From PCC-6406 sp964353225 (GTDB lineage: Bacteria; Cyanobacteriota; Cyanobacteriia; Phormidesmidales; Phormidesmidaceae), in contig CAYGVA010000001.1 of the NCBI GenBank assembly GCA_964353225.1, positions 1-61,009 on the forward strand: a stretch of 61,009 nucleotides of DNA, written 5' to 3'. The position numbers and the translations under genes were made by a program. This document shows, piece by piece, positions 1 through 9,066 of this stretch; position 1 is the stretch's first letter; each line of letters begins with the position of its first letter. The notes under the pieces are model-generated. The model was given only the letters and a program-made list of their open reading frames with translations. It did not search any database and was not told where the DNA came from.

Positions 1-127
1 TGCTGAAGGCGAACAGACCCGCTACGGCGATCGCAATCCAGCAGCAAACGGTCAGCGTTGAATGTTGGATTGCCAACCGGGAAATATTAAACCGTGCCCG
101 GAAGGAATTGAGGGTGAAGCGGGCCAT
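1..127 (-). CDS. RND-family efflux transporter, N-terminal fragment (runs off the window)
   Basis: Reading the minus strand from an ATG at 127 gives 42 codons that stay open to the window edge. The peptide starts MARFTLNSFRARFNISRLAI and continues into a hydrophobic segment (WIAIAVAGLFAF). A basic amphipathic start followed at about residue 28 by the first transmembrane helix is what cyanobacterial RND (AcrB/HAE) inner-membrane pumps look like. The gene lies 94 bp downstream of the MacB-like permease on the same strand, so the two may be co-transcribed as an export locus. Only the cytoplasmic tail and part of the first helix are visible, so the family call is an inference from a short match. 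Another multi-pass membrane protein is possible. Confidence 0.55.
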   Translation of the reverse strand, partial: MARFTLNSFRARFNISRLAIQHSTLTVCCWIAIAVAGLFAFS

Positions 128-221
128 CAAAGGGAATCAGACGACAAAAGTGTTGCTATGGTAACGCGTTCCCTGACGGGGCAATCCTTTCCGGCTCCCT
201 ACGAATAACAGACAGATCGAA

Positions 222-1445
222 TCAAATGCTCCGCAGGGCGACGATCGGGTCGAGCTTGGCCGCCTGCCGGGCTGGGAATACCCCAAAAAAGAGGCCAATA
301 CCCCCAGAAACCCCTACGGCTACGGCAATCGCACTTCCGGAGATGCTGGCTTCCAGCGGGGTGACGGCGCTGAGCAGAAAGATGCCGCTGATGCCTAGGC
401 CGCTGCCCACAAAGCCCCCCGCCACCGCCAAAATCAACGACTCGATTAAGAACTGCACCAAAATATCCCGTTGGGAGGCCCCGATCGCTTTGCGCAGGCC
501 AATTTCCTGGGTGCGCTCCCGCACCGAGACCAACATGATGTTCATGATGCCAATGCCCCCCACTAATAAGGAAATGGCGGCGATCGCCGCCAGCATCAGG
601 GTCAGGGCTCCGGTGACGGTTTCGGCCAGATCCAGCAGGGTGTCTTGGCTGCTCACATAAAAATCGTCGTCGTCCACGATATTGTGGCGTAGCCGCAGCA
701 GGTTCGTAATCTGAAACTCCGCCGTGTCCATGCTCTCGCGATCCACCGTCGAGACGACAATAAACGACACCTGAATGCCGTAGGGCGACTGGCGCTGCCC
801 CACTAGCCGACTGGCTTGGGTGGTGATGGGTACAATCACCGCATCGTCGTAGTCGAGCCCCAGATTGGAGCCCTTCTTGGCCATCACCCCAATCACCTCA
901 AAGCGGGTCCCCTTAATCCGAATGGATTGACCGATGGGGCTCTCTTGATCAAACAGCCGTTCCGCCAGGGTCGCCCCCAGCACCACGGATAGACTGCGGC
1001 GATCTAGATCGACCTCAGAAATAAATCGACCCTGCCCCATCTCAAAGCTGCGCACGGTCAAAAACTGCTCGTTGGTGCCGATAACGCTGCTATTGGCGCT
1101 GCGGTTTTGATAGGTGATCAAACTGCGATCGCTAAATTCTGGGGCGGTCCCCACGACGGTGGGCACTTGCTGGGAGATCGCCTCGGCATCGGCCACGACT
1201 AGGGTCTTGGGCACCTCTAAGCCCCCCAATTCACGGGTTTGGCGATTGCCGGGCACCACAAATAACACATTGGGGCCAAGGGTCTGGAGCTGGTCGCCAA
1301 TATAGCGCTGCGCCCCTTCACCAATGCCCACCATGGCAATCACCGAGGCATTACCGATCACAATGCCGAGCATGGTGAGGCTGCTACGCAGTTTATTAGC
1401 GGTGAGGGTCGTCACCGCCATCCGCAGGCTTTCGGTAAAATCCAC
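222..1445 (-). CDS. MacB-like ABC transporter permease (FtsX family)
   Basis: The 407-residue protein is the membrane half of a MacB/LolC-type ABC exporter. The N-terminus (residues 1-60) carries the classic sequence TANKLRSSLTMLGIVIGNAS, forming the first helix. A MacB periplasmic core domain spans about residues 45-250. Three more helices lie at about 280-310, 330-358 and 370-395, with the FtsX signature (RERTQEIGLRKAIGA) between helices 2 and 3. No Walker motifs are present, so the ATPase is encoded elsewhere, probably upstream in another operon. Such permeases couple ATP hydrolysis to mechanical movement in the periplasm, exporting lipoproteins, peptides or small molecules with a membrane-fusion protein. 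It lies 54 bp downstream of ureC on the same strand, which is probably incidental. The substrate cannot be told from sequence. Confidence 0.9.
   Translation of the reverse strand: MDFTESLRMAVTTLTANKLRSSLTMLGIVIGNASVIAMVGIGEGAQRYIGDQLQTLGPNVLFVVPGNRQTRELGGLEVPKTLVVADAEAISQQVPTVVGTAPEFSDRSLITYQNRSANSSVIGTNEQFLTVRSFEMGQGRFISEVDLDRRSLSVVLGATLAERLFDQESPIGQSIRIKGTRFEVIGVMAKKGSNLGLDYDDAVIVPITTQASRLVGQRQSPYGIQVSFIVVSTVDRESMDTAEFQITNLLRLRHNIVDDDDFYVSSQDTLLDLAETVTGALTLMLAAIAAISLLVGGIGIMNIMLVSVRERTQEIGLRKAIGASQRDILVQFLIESLILAVAGGFVGSGLGISGIFLLSAVTPLEASISGSAIAVAVGVSGGIGLFFGVFPARQAAKLDPIVALRSI
580..587. repeat. HIP1 octamer GCGATCGC (representative copy)
   Basis: This is one example of the octamer GCGATCGC, which recurs in coding and non-coding sequence throughout the window, with many near-copies such as GGCGATCGCC and GCGATCGCCC. 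High density of this palindrome is the hallmark of many cyanobacterial genomes. Copies look sparser within 22-31 kb than in the flanking housekeeping regions, though I did not count them exactly. Confidence 0.85.
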
Positions 1446-1499
1446 GCCGCTCCTCCCAGGGTTGTATTGCCATTGTGGCGAAGATTACCGATGTTGTTG

Positions 1500-3209
1500 C
1501 TAAAACAAGAAATAGCGCTGGGCCATGGGCAAGACATCCACGGGTTCGCAGGTCAGCAATTCCCCGTCTGCTCGCACCTCATAGGTTTCAGGGTTAACCT
1601 CCATGTGGGGCTGGTAATCATTGAGCTTCATGTTGGCCTTGGTTAGGCTACGAATGGTGTGAACGGCCTCTGGCGGTTTTTGCAGGCCGATTTGTTCCGC
1701 GATGCCTCCGTCCACGGCAGCTTTGGACATAAAGCTGACGCTAGTAGCGGCGATCGCCCCCCCGTAGCTGCCAAACATCGGTCGCATATGCACCGGCTGG
1801 GGGGTGGGGATGCTGGCATTGGGATCGCCCATTTGCGCCCAAGCGATCGTGCCCCCCTTAATCACAATTTCCGGCTTCACCCCAAACATTGCCGGCTTCC
1901 AGAGACATAGATCCGCCAGTTTGCCCGCTTCGACGGAACCGATGATGTGGGAAACGCCGTGGGTAATGGCCGGATTGATGGTGTATTTGGCGACGTAGCG
2001 CTTGGCCCGGTGATTGTCGTTCCGGTCCGAATCTTCCGGCAGGGGACCCCGCTGCACCTTCATTTTGTGGGCGGTTTGCCAAGTCCGAATAATGACTTCC
2101 CCCACCCGCCCCATGGCCTGGGAGTCGGAGGAAATCATGCTAAATGCACCCAAGTCATGGAGGATATCTTCTGCGGCAATGGTTTCCCGGCGGATGCGAG
2201 ACTCGGCAAAGGCCACGTCTTCGGGGATGCTGCGGCTGAGGTGGTGGCACACCATCAGCATGTCGAGGTGTTCTTCGAGGGTATTGGTGGTGTAAGGGCG
2301 GGTCGGGTTGGTGGAGGAGGGCAGCACATTGCTCTCGCCACAGACTTTGATGATGTCTGGCGCATGGCCGCCGCCTGCCCCTTCCGTGTGATAGGTGTGA
2401 ATCGTCCGTCCCTTGAAGGCAGCGATGGTGTCTTCAACGAAACCTGATTCGTTTAGGGTGTCGGTGTGGATGGCGACCTGTACGTCATAGTCCTCCGCCA
2501 CGCTGAGGCAGGTATCGATCGTGGCTGGCGTCGTGCCCCAATCCTCATGCAGCTTTAGGCCCACTGCCCCTGCTTCCACCTGCTCCCGTAGTCCTGGCTG
2601 CAGGGCGCTGTTGCCCTTGCCCATAAAGCCGAAGTTGAGGGGAAAGGCTTCGATCGCCTGATACATCCGCCAGATATGCCAGGGGCCAGGGGTACAGGTC
2701 GTTGCGTTCGTCCCGGTCGCAGGGCCGGTGCCGCCCCCGATCATCGTGGTCACACCGGAGGCGATCGCCGTCTCAATCTGCTGGGGGCAAATAAAGTGGA
2801 TATGGGCGTCAATGCCGCCAGCGGTCAGGATCATGCCTTCCCCAGCGATCGCCTCGGTGCTGGGGCCAATGATGATATCCACATTGTCTTGGATGTAAGG
2901 ATTGCCCGCCTTACCGATTTTGACGATGCGTCCATCCTTAATGCCCACGTCTGCCTTGACGATGCCCCACCAGTCGAGAATCAGGGCGTTGGTGATCACC
3001 GTGTCCACTGCCCCCTCTTCGCGGGAAATCGGGGACTGCCCCATGCCATCGCGGATCACCTTGCCGCCGCCAAACTTAACCTCGTCCCCGTAGGTGGTGA
3101 AGTCCTGCTCTACCTCAATGATCAGCTCGGTGTCCGCTAGGCGAATGCGATCGCCCACGGTGGGGCCATAGGTTTCGCCATAGGCGCGACGATCCATGCG
3201 GTAGCTCAT
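1500..3209 (-). CDS. ureC: Urease subunit alpha
   Basis: This is the 569-residue catalytic subunit of nickel urease, which hydrolyses urea to ammonia and carbamate in the cytoplasm. All metal and catalytic residues are visible: the H-I-H pair at 136/138, the carbamylated lysine at 219 (GLKLHEDWG), His248 and His274, the catalytic flap histidine at 322 (CHHLSRSIPEDVAFAESR) and Asp362. All sit two positions beyond the Klebsiella numbering. The reading frame extends 33 codons further upstream, but the family's start is MSYRMDRRAYGETYGPT. It has a GAGGA Shine-Dalgarno sequence about 7 nt upstream, so I place the start at 3209. No ureA, ureB or accessory ureD-G gene is adjacent: the neighbours are a phosphoesterase and an ABC permease. 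The urease genes must therefore be scattered, as is common in cyanobacteria. Confidence 0.97.
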   Translation of the reverse strand: MSYRMDRRAYGETYGPTVGDRIRLADTELIIEVEQDFTTYGDEVKFGGGKVIRDGMGQSPISREEGAVDTVITNALILDWWGIVKADVGIKDGRIVKIGKAGNPYIQDNVDIIIGPSTEAIAGEGMILTAGGIDAHIHFICPQQIETAIASGVTTMIGGGTGPATGTNATTCTPGPWHIWRMYQAIEAFPLNFGFMGKGNSALQPGLREQVEAGAVGLKLHEDWGTTPATIDTCLSVAEDYDVQVAIHTDTLNESGFVEDTIAAFKGRTIHTYHTEGAGGGHAPDIIKVCGESNVLPSSTNPTRPYTTNTLEEHLDMLMVCHHLSRSIPEDVAFAESRIRRETIAAEDILHDLGAFSMISSDSQAMGRVGEVIIRTWQTAHKMKVQRGPLPEDSDRNDNHRAKRYVAKYTINPAITHGVSHIIGSVEAGKLADLCLWKPAMFGVKPEIVIKGGTIAWAQMGDPNASIPTPQPVHMRPMFGSYGGAIAATSVSFMSKAAVDGGIAEQIGLQKPPEAVHTIRSLTKANMKLNDYQPHMEVNPETYEVRADGELLTCEPVDVLPMAQRYFLF

Positions 3210-3485
3210 GGGGCAATCCTCGGGGGGTAACAGTAACGACAAGTCCAAACAGCACTGTAGGCAAAAAAAGGGCCGAAAGCCGCTACATTGCTTACACTCG
3301 GCCCTCATTCTAAAACCGCTGCCCGTCCCTCGCGCTAGTTTTCTCCTTTCTTAATCCGAACGACGCAGTTCTTGCCAGACTACTGGGGCAGCAGATTGTA
3401 ATCGCTGGCCCAACCGCCGTAACCGGTCTGCCCAGGTGAAGCCCAACGAAATGGAGGTTGAGGCGCGAACCATCGGGACTGATAG

Positions 3486-5339
3486 TTACCCTTGACCTAG
3501 GGTAAAGCGATCAAATAACACCACATCACTGTTGGGTTTGCGAGTGTCGAAATAGTAACTGCGCACTTCCCCCAGGCCAGTGTCCAAAATGCTGAATGCC
3601 GTGATGTCATTGCTGGCGATATAGGGCAAAGGGTCGCCTTGGTCATCTTGCAAGGGGGCCACCGTAGGGACCACCGGGGCTAAGCCATTGGGGTCCCCCT
3701 GGGCGATGTAGTAGGCTGCGTTGAATTTATCTAAATCCTCCGTCGGCACTGAGGGAGGCAACGGGCGCTTTTTGCCCGCTGTTTCGGCCCCTATTTTTTT
3801 CCCTAAAAAGGCCCCGTAGGTGTTGCCCACATTGGAAGTTTCTAAGAAATGCATCCCCGTTGGGCCGACAAATCGATTCCACAGGTGGGAGTGACCGTAG
3901 AGCACCAGATTCACCCCCGCCGCCTCTAGCAAAGGGACGAGGTCACGGATCAAATGGTCTTGGGAAAGGGGATATTCGTATCGGACTGCCTTTAGGCGAC
4001 CCTCGGGGGTGCGATCGTAAATGGGTACTGGGTCAGTGAAGGCCGGGACAATGTTGTCTCCCAGGCTGTGGAGGGGATGGTGCAACATCACCACCTTATA
4101 CTTCGCCTGCTGAAACGCTTCGCTGGCCAGCTCTTGCGCTAACCACTGGTATTGCAAGCTGCCTGTTTGGATGGGTTCAAAAATATGTTGCCCATACCCC
4201 CATGCCTCTGGGTTATTGATATCGGCTTGCCGTTCGCGGTAGCGTCCCTGGGTCTGAGGGGTGACTTGGGGGCTGCGCCAAATCTGAGTGGCAAATAAAG
4301 AGACCAGTCGCACGTCACCAAAACTAGTGGCGTAGTAGCGCGAGGTTTGTTCAGCCCGCTCGGGATTGGGCACCGTAGCCACCGGCAGGGTAAACAGTTG
4401 TTCGTAGCTGTTGCTGTTGTAGGAGTTGTCGATAATCCACTGCCGTCTTTGGTCCGGATCAGCGCTGGGGTTAAACAGCTCGGCATAGGCTTGATAGCGC
4501 TTCACGGCGGCGCTGCGGGGCGCGGGGGCGTTGAATTGTTGATTCAGGGGTTGCGTCGCTGAGAGCCGACCCATCACCTCGTGATTGCCGATCGCCGGAA
4601 ATAAGGGCGCATGTTGAATCAACTCACCGCCCTGGTAATGGGTCATAGTGCCACCTTTGGTCAGGGCATAGTTGGCCCGCCCTTGTAAGGCAGGGAAAAA
4701 CGCCCCACCGCGACTATCGTCAAACCATTCTGAGGCGCGATCGGGCACATTCACGAGGTCCCCTGCCACAAACACCGCATCCACCTGACCGACCGTCTCC
4801 GCCACCTTTTGCAAGTTGGTCGCGGTCATGGGCATGAGCTGATGATCCGATGTGAGCAGAATCTTTAAGGGTTGACCGTTGGGCGGGGTCGCAGCCAAAG
4901 AAAACGGTCCGCGAGTGAATAGAGTGCCATCCGCTTGGGTGCTGCTGACGCGATAGGGCAATCGTTCCCCTGGGGAGAGTCCCGTGATCTCGGCCTCGTG
5001 ACGCCAAATCGGCCTGCTCACCGGTTTTTCGAGGGTATCACTGCCCAGTTTCTGGGAGGCGGCATCTTCTTTGAGACGGGTGATCTCACGGGTGGTCGCG
5101 GCAATCGGCTCAGGTCGGTCCCCCACCTGAACAGTATGGGTTTGCCCCGGAAACTCTGTGAACCAGACGACCCGAACGCTATTGGCCGTGGGTGCTTGCA
5201 AGAACGGATCGCTCAATAAACCAGCCATAGGAATTGCCGGGGGAGAGGTGGGCGGCGGCGCTAGGGTGATCACGAGTCCGGTGGCTACAGCCCAGATAAA
5301 ACCCAAAATCAGCAGGGTGAAATCAGCACGTCGATTCAT
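3486..5339 (-). CDS. Purple-acid-phosphatase-like metallophosphoesterase, membrane-anchored or secreted
   Basis: A calcineurin-like metallophosphoesterase of about 617 residues. It starts MNRRADFTLLILGFIWAV, a positively charged end followed by one hydrophobic helix (signal peptide or anchor). An alternative start lies 10 codons upstream at 5369. Residues about 50-150 resemble the fibronectin-like N-terminal domain of purple acid phosphatases. The dinuclear-metal motifs follow in order: SDHQ, GDLVN, GNHE, HHPLH and GHSHLW. The active site would lie outside the cytoplasmic membrane, hydrolysing phosphate esters. The gene stands alone, 276 bp upstream of ureC on the same strand. Substrate and link to phosphate starvation cannot be read from sequence; no clear Pho box was found beside it. 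Confidence 0.85.
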   Translation of the reverse strand: MNRRADFTLLILGFIWAVATGLVITLAPPPTSPPAIPMAGLLSDPFLQAPTANSVRVVWFTEFPGQTHTVQVGDRPEPIAATTREITRLKEDAASQKLGSDTLEKPVSRPIWRHEAEITGLSPGERLPYRVSSTQADGTLFTRGPFSLAATPPNGQPLKILLTSDHQLMPMTATNLQKVAETVGQVDAVFVAGDLVNVPDRASEWFDDSRGGAFFPALQGRANYALTKGGTMTHYQGGELIQHAPLFPAIGNHEVMGRLSATQPLNQQFNAPAPRSAAVKRYQAYAELFNPSADPDQRRQWIIDNSYNSNSYEQLFTLPVATVPNPERAEQTSRYYATSFGDVRLVSLFATQIWRSPQVTPQTQGRYRERQADINNPEAWGYGQHIFEPIQTGSLQYQWLAQELASEAFQQAKYKVVMLHHPLHSLGDNIVPAFTDPVPIYDRTPEGRLKAVRYEYPLSQDHLIRDLVPLLEAAGVNLVLYGHSHLWNRFVGPTGMHFLETSNVGNTYGAFLGKKIGAETAGKKRPLPPSVPTEDLDKFNAAYYIAQGDPNGLAPVVPTVAPLQDDQGDPLPYIASNDITAFSILDTGLGEVRSYYFDTRKPNSDVVLFDRFTLGQG

Positions 5340-5483
5340 GGGTAAGTAGTCCCGGGTGAAAGGTCTCAATTAGCTAGAGCACAGCCTTCTCAATCAGCCT
5401 GACGGCTACTCGGACGGAAGGTTTTGGTCTCCCGGTGCGGTTGAGATGCCCGGAAAACCGAGGATTTTATGGTTTGTCTTGCA

Positions 5484-6971
5484 TTACGCGCTATCCGCAT
5501 TCTGGAATAGCGCTTGAAAGGCAGGTAAATCACGGAGTATTTCAAAGGCAACTTCTTGCTGAGCGTGACCCTGAAAATTAGCGGTCAGCTCTATTGCCGT
5601 TGCCAATGCCGCGATCGCCTGCTCCGTTTCCCCTTGAGCGCTGTAGCTCATCGCCTGGCCGTACCAGGCATCGCTCCTATCGGTGCCGTTACAGTCAATC
5701 ACTTGCTCAAAGGCCGCGATCGCCCCCCCATGGTCACCGCACTGCTGCAAGAGCTGCCCCCGTCTCAATGCCGCCTTAGCAAAGCCAGGTTTTAGCGCTA
5801 GGGCCTGGTCGTAATCGGCGATCGCCCCTGGCAAATCCTCAGTGTCGGCTTTGGCATTCCCCCGATTAAACAGGGCCAAGGGATCTTCCGGCTTGAGGGC
5901 AATGGCTTCCCCAAATGCCGCGATCGCCGCTTCGCTCTGTTGGGACTTGCGCAGGGCATTGCCCTGACCCATCCAGGCATCGTAGGAATCGGGTTTGAGC
6001 TGGGTGGCAAATTGATAGGCTTGGCTGGCTTCCCCGTAGCGCTGCCCAATCATCAGGGTTGAAGCCTTGGTAAACCAAGCTTCGTAAAGTTCTGGGTTGA
6101 GGGCAATGGCGCTATCGTAGGCGGCGATCGCGTCGTCATAGCGACTTTCAAAAAACAGGGCATTCCCCTGTTTTAGATAATCACTGGCGCTAAAGGTGAT
6201 TTGGGGAATGGCCGCCTTCAAACTTTCCAGCAGGGTGGTGAGGGTGCCCACCCGAGGCTGCGCATCGGGGGATAAGGTGTCTTGAGTGGACCCCGGCAGT
6301 AGGCCGGTCAACTCTTGGATGGTCTGATCTTTAACCTGCTGGGCATCGGTGACCATCGTTTCTAACTGGGAAGCCGCGTCAGACTTGAGCCGATCAATGT
6401 CTTGATTGGCAATCTCAATTTGGGTCTTGAGCTCATCCAGCACCGATTGGGCCTCCGCCACCATGTGCTCCACCTGCTCCAAAGATTCACTGCGCATCCG
6501 CTCAATGTCGGCGATGGTGCTGAGCTTTTGCTGTTTGAGTTGGGCAAACACCTCGGTCTCTAGTTGGGAGCGCACTTCTGCAACCAATTCACCGATGACA
6601 CTGCGGCGCAACAGCCAGATCCCCAAGGCGGCAATCACCGGCAATGAGGTTAAAATCACCAGCAAAATATTTAGCAACGTCGTCGTGCGGGCAAAGGCGC
6701 GGTCTACCTCTAACTCAATGCGGTCTTGCACCTCAGGACTATTGGCAAGACGCTGATCAATAAAGCCCTTAAACCGCTTCTCGGTGCGTAAATCCTGTAG
6801 CTCTTGCAGTTCTTGCAGGGAGGGGGCAGTGGGGTTTGGCGTCAAGTCGGGCAGCAGCACCCCATCCGCCTGGGCGGGATGGCAGGCCCCTAACCCAACG
6901 CAGAGCATCGCCGCGATCGCCACCCCCCCCATCAATACAGATGGCCATCGGTGGCGGCAAAACGGCAGCAT
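5484..6971 (-). CDS. Membrane-anchored coiled-coil TPR protein
   Basis: I place the start at MLPFCRHRW (6971), which gives a normal signal-peptide-like N-terminus ending near ACHPAQA. The open frame extends 50 codons further upstream but encodes nothing protein-like. The roughly 495-residue protein has a hydrophobic leader (1-36), a second strong transmembrane helix near residues 105-125 (LLNILLVILTSLPVIAALGI), a long heptad-rich coiled coil (about 125-215) and at least six tetratricopeptide repeats (about 240-480), each with the A-x-x-x-Y/F-x-x-A/L pattern. TPR arrays bind partner proteins, so this is probably a scaffold at the cytoplasmic or thylakoid membrane. It is divergent from the NYN-domain gene at 7135. 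No enzymatic motif was seen and the partner is unknown. Confidence 0.8.
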   Translation of the reverse strand: MLPFCRHRWPSVLMGGVAIAAMLCVGLGACHPAQADGVLLPDLTPNPTAPSLQELQELQDLRTEKRFKGFIDQRLANSPEVQDRIELEVDRAFARTTTLLNILLVILTSLPVIAALGIWLLRRSVIGELVAEVRSQLETEVFAQLKQQKLSTIADIERMRSESLEQVEHMVAEAQSVLDELKTQIEIANQDIDRLKSDAASQLETMVTDAQQVKDQTIQELTGLLPGSTQDTLSPDAQPRVGTLTTLLESLKAAIPQITFSASDYLKQGNALFFESRYDDAIAAYDSAIALNPELYEAWFTKASTLMIGQRYGEASQAYQFATQLKPDSYDAWMGQGNALRKSQQSEAAIAAFGEAIALKPEDPLALFNRGNAKADTEDLPGAIADYDQALALKPGFAKAALRRGQLLQQCGDHGGAIAAFEQVIDCNGTDRSDAWYGQAMSYSAQGETEQAIAALATAIELTANFQGHAQQEVAFEILRDLPAFQALFQNADSA

Positions 6972-7134
6972 ATCGGTCCCCCAAGATAATCTCTGCCAAG
7001 ATAGCGCTCTTTCTGGGAAACCTGTTTCCAGGCAAACTAAAGCATCCCAAGGATTGGCAGCTCCCACCACCTTGGACAGAATGTTACGTATAGTTAAATC
7101 ATCCCTTTCTACCCCCGTCATCCTCCCTTAGGCC

Positions 7135-7677
7135 ATGGCCGATCCCCACTACTTAGCGACCCTCTACGTTGATGGCTACAACATGATTGGCAGTTGGCCA
7201 GCACTTATCCAACTGCGAGATCAAGGGGATTTGGCCGCCGCTCGCGATCAGCTGATGGAGTTGATGGTCAACTACAGTGCCTACCAACAGTTCCATACCC
7301 ATCTGGTGTTTGATGCCTATACCCAGGCCACCCCAGCCGCAGTGGAACCGGTCACAGACCATGTCTCCATTCATTACACCGATTTTGGTCAAACCGCCGA
7401 TAGCTACATTGAGCGCTTCTGTGCCCGCTGGCGGGCCAACCCCTGTCGCTTGATTGTGGCCACCTCTGACCGCGCACAACAACTGACGGTGACCGGGTAC
7501 GGCGCTGAATGGATGTCCGCCAAACAGCTCAGTGCCGATGTCTTGGCGACCGCACGCCAGCATCGAGATCAGCATCACCGGCAGACTCGTCCAAAGCGAA
7601 GTCAGCGGTTTTTGGCCCATTCACTGTCTCCAGAAGCCCAAGTCCGGCTGCAAAAGATGCGCTTTGGACGGCAATAA
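7135..7677 (+). CDS. NYN-domain (YacP/Rae1-like) predicted ribonuclease
   Basis: The 180-residue protein begins with the NYN signature YVDGYNMIGSWP, the PIN-fold start in which the first Asp and the Asn bind metal. Other acidic residues follow at FDAY, DSYIERF and ATSDRAQQ. This matches the YacP/Rae1 family of small endoribonucleases, which in Bacillus cleaves mRNA on ribosomes and in cyanobacteria and plastids is a conserved NYN protein. The C-terminus is basic (QHHRQTRPKRSQRF), suitable for RNA binding. It is read divergently from the TPR gene and lies just upstream of tRNA-Asn. The fold assignment is firm; the RNA target is unknown. Confidence 0.88.
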   Translation: MADPHYLATLYVDGYNMIGSWPALIQLRDQGDLAAARDQLMELMVNYSAYQQFHTHLVFDAYTQATPAAVEPVTDHVSIHYTDFGQTADSYIERFCARWRANPCRLIVATSDRAQQLTVTGYGAEWMSAKQLSADVLATARQHRDQHHRQTRPKRSQRFLAHSLSPEAQVRLQKMRFGRQ

Positions 7678-7751
7678 TTTTAAAAATCAGCAAATTTCCT
7701 AGGATACGGGCTTGCCAACGCTCCCCCATATCGCTAACATTATCAATGCAA

Positions 7752-7823
7752 TCCTCAGTAGCTCAGTGGTAGAGCGGTCGACTGTTAATCGATTGGTCGT
7801 AGGTTCGAATCCTACCTGGGGAG
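7752..7823 (+). tRNA. trnN: tRNA-Asn (GTT)
   Basis: A complete 72-nt cloverleaf. The acceptor arms TCCTCAG and CTGGGGA pair over seven positions with one G-U wobble. The D-arm is AGCTCAGTGGTAGAGC, the anticodon GTT sits at 7784-7786 in loop CTGTTAA, and the T-arm contains GGTTCGAATCC. The discriminator base is G at 7823, and CCA is not encoded. It lies between the NYN gene and the HTH protein gene, 74 bp after the former. Confidence 0.97.
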
Positions 7824-7955
7824 TTTTTGAAATCACATCAGTTCGGTGATGCGTACGTAAATTCGCTCCAATTCTGGTTTTGGGACCTTGGGTCTTCCGG
7901 ATGGTAACTTCGATTTTCGTAGGGGTTATCAGTGCGTTGTACTTGCTGTACCCCT

Positions 7956-8558
7956 ATGCAAACGAATCAGCCTCCCCGGATCACCTCTTCCGCCGAATAT
8001 GCCCTAATTGTGGGTTCAGGGGTGGGAGCGGCGGCATCCTTGGCCGTGCAGCAACTGGCGATCGCCTCTTTGCCAGTCACCATGCTAGTGGCCATGGGCT
8101 TGCTCAACCGTTACCGCCTCGACAATCGGGTCGATCAGCATCTGGCCGAAGCAGATAATCCCAAATATATTCAGCAACAGCAGCCATCTCCATCGGTCAC
8201 CCAGACCACAGTCACCCCTACACCTGAGGTCAGTGGAACTTTGCCGTTAATGGGGGGGGGTGCTCAGAGAGAATTTGCCAGTCAATTGGCCAATACCGGG
8301 TTAGAGGTCTTACAAGAGGCCCAGCAAACAGCCCTACAAAGTATTGGCCAGATTCTGCACCAGGCCAGAGCGGAGCAGCAACTCTCCCTGGAGGGGGTCT
8401 ACATGCAGACCTATATTCAACTGCATCAACTTCGAGCCATGGAATCAGGGGATCTGTCGGTCTTGCCCCAGCCCTTTTATGTGCAGCGGTTGATCCAGAA
8501 GTACGCCCAGTACTTGGGGTTAGATGCCAAAGCCATTGCCGCTCGCTTTCCAGTTTGA
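7956..8558 (+). CDS. RodZ-like helix-turn-helix domain protein
   Basis: A protein of about 200 residues starting at MQTNQPPRI (7956); an earlier in-frame start at 7932 would add eight cysteine-rich residues and is less likely. Residues about 20-60 are hydrophobic (VGSGVGAAASLAVQQLAIASLPVTMLV), so the N-terminus is probably membrane-embedded. The C-terminal 65 residues match the HTH_25 domain of RodZ: an LHQARAEQQLSLEGV helix, then LRAMESGDLSVLPQPFYVQR and YAQYLGLD. In RodZ this domain binds MreB on the cytoplasmic face. Here the order is inverted (membrane part first, HTH last). A cell-shape or DNA-binding role is plausible but unproven. Confidence 0.75.
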   Translation: MQTNQPPRITSSAEYALIVGSGVGAAASLAVQQLAIASLPVTMLVAMGLLNRYRLDNRVDQHLAEADNPKYIQQQQPSPSVTQTTVTPTPEVSGTLPLMGGGAQREFASQLANTGLEVLQEAQQTALQSIGQILHQARAEQQLSLEGVYMQTYIQLHQLRAMESGDLSVLPQPFYVQRLIQKYAQYLGLDAKAIAARFPV

Positions 8559-8633
8559 GTCAGCCGATATCTGGTTTGTTATTTCATAGGTCGCCTCCGC
8601 CCCCACCAGCTCGGCCTTATACAAGCCTTGACC

Positions 8634-8954
8634 CTAACTTTCATCCACCGATACGGCATCCACGTCAATGGTTTGCGCGGCGGGGTGAGGATCGGTGGTG
8701 CGACCCTGGGTCTGGAGGGGATCAGCCTCCTCAGCCGGATTCATGCGCTGGCCCAACCACTGGGTCCCCGCAGAGACCATCAACATAATCAGCGCCACGT
8801 CATCGATCTGCCCCAGCAAGGGAATGATGTCAGGGGATATATCGATTGGACTCAGCACATAGGCCAAGCTACCCAGGAGAACCCAAATGCCGTAGCGCGG
8901 GTGGGTCAGTAAACGACGGTACCCATCCAACAGAAATCGTACTGGAAAGCCCAT
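8634..8954 (-). CDS. DUF1232 (YkvA-family) small membrane protein
   Basis: The 106-residue protein carries the DUF1232 signature LAYVLSPIDISPDIIPLLGQIDDV in its middle, which defines YkvA-type proteins. It has two hydrophobic stretches flanking the SPID motif and a polar C-terminal tail. The family is widespread in cyanobacteria and of unknown biochemical function; membrane association is likely. It is convergent with the HTH gene, whose stop is 76 bp away, and divergent from the gene at 9202. A perfect inverted repeat lies in the shared upstream region. Confidence 0.85.
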   Translation of the reverse strand: MGFPVRFLLDGYRRLLTHPRYGIWVLLGSLAYVLSPIDISPDIIPLLGQIDDVALIMLMVSAGTQWLGQRMNPAEEADPLQTQGRTTDPHPAAQTIDVDAVSVDES

Positions 8955-9034
8955 AAAACCCCTTAACGACCGCCGTGACGTTTTTTTAGTGTAAGAGAAC
9001 TGTGGGGGGATTGCCGCCAGACAGAGTTGAAGGG

Positions 9035-9066
9035 GCGGGCATAGCAGATTTACCTGCTATGCCCGC
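9035..9066. promoter_or_regulatory. Perfect 13-bp inverted repeat in a divergent intergenic region
   Basis: The arms GCGGGCATAGCAG (9035-9047) and CTGCTATGCCCGC (9054-9066) are exact reverse complements around a 6-nt loop. No T-tract follows on either strand. The element lies between the DUF1232 gene, which starts leftward at 8954, and the gene starting rightward at 9202, where a terminator is not expected. It could be a dimeric operator or an RNA hairpin in the 5' leader of the right-hand gene. Confidence 0.55.

Noticed and set aside
1947..2447. A 166-codon plus-strand frame
   Set aside because: It is the antisense of ureC. Long antisense frames are frequent in this GC-rich, HIP1-rich sequence.
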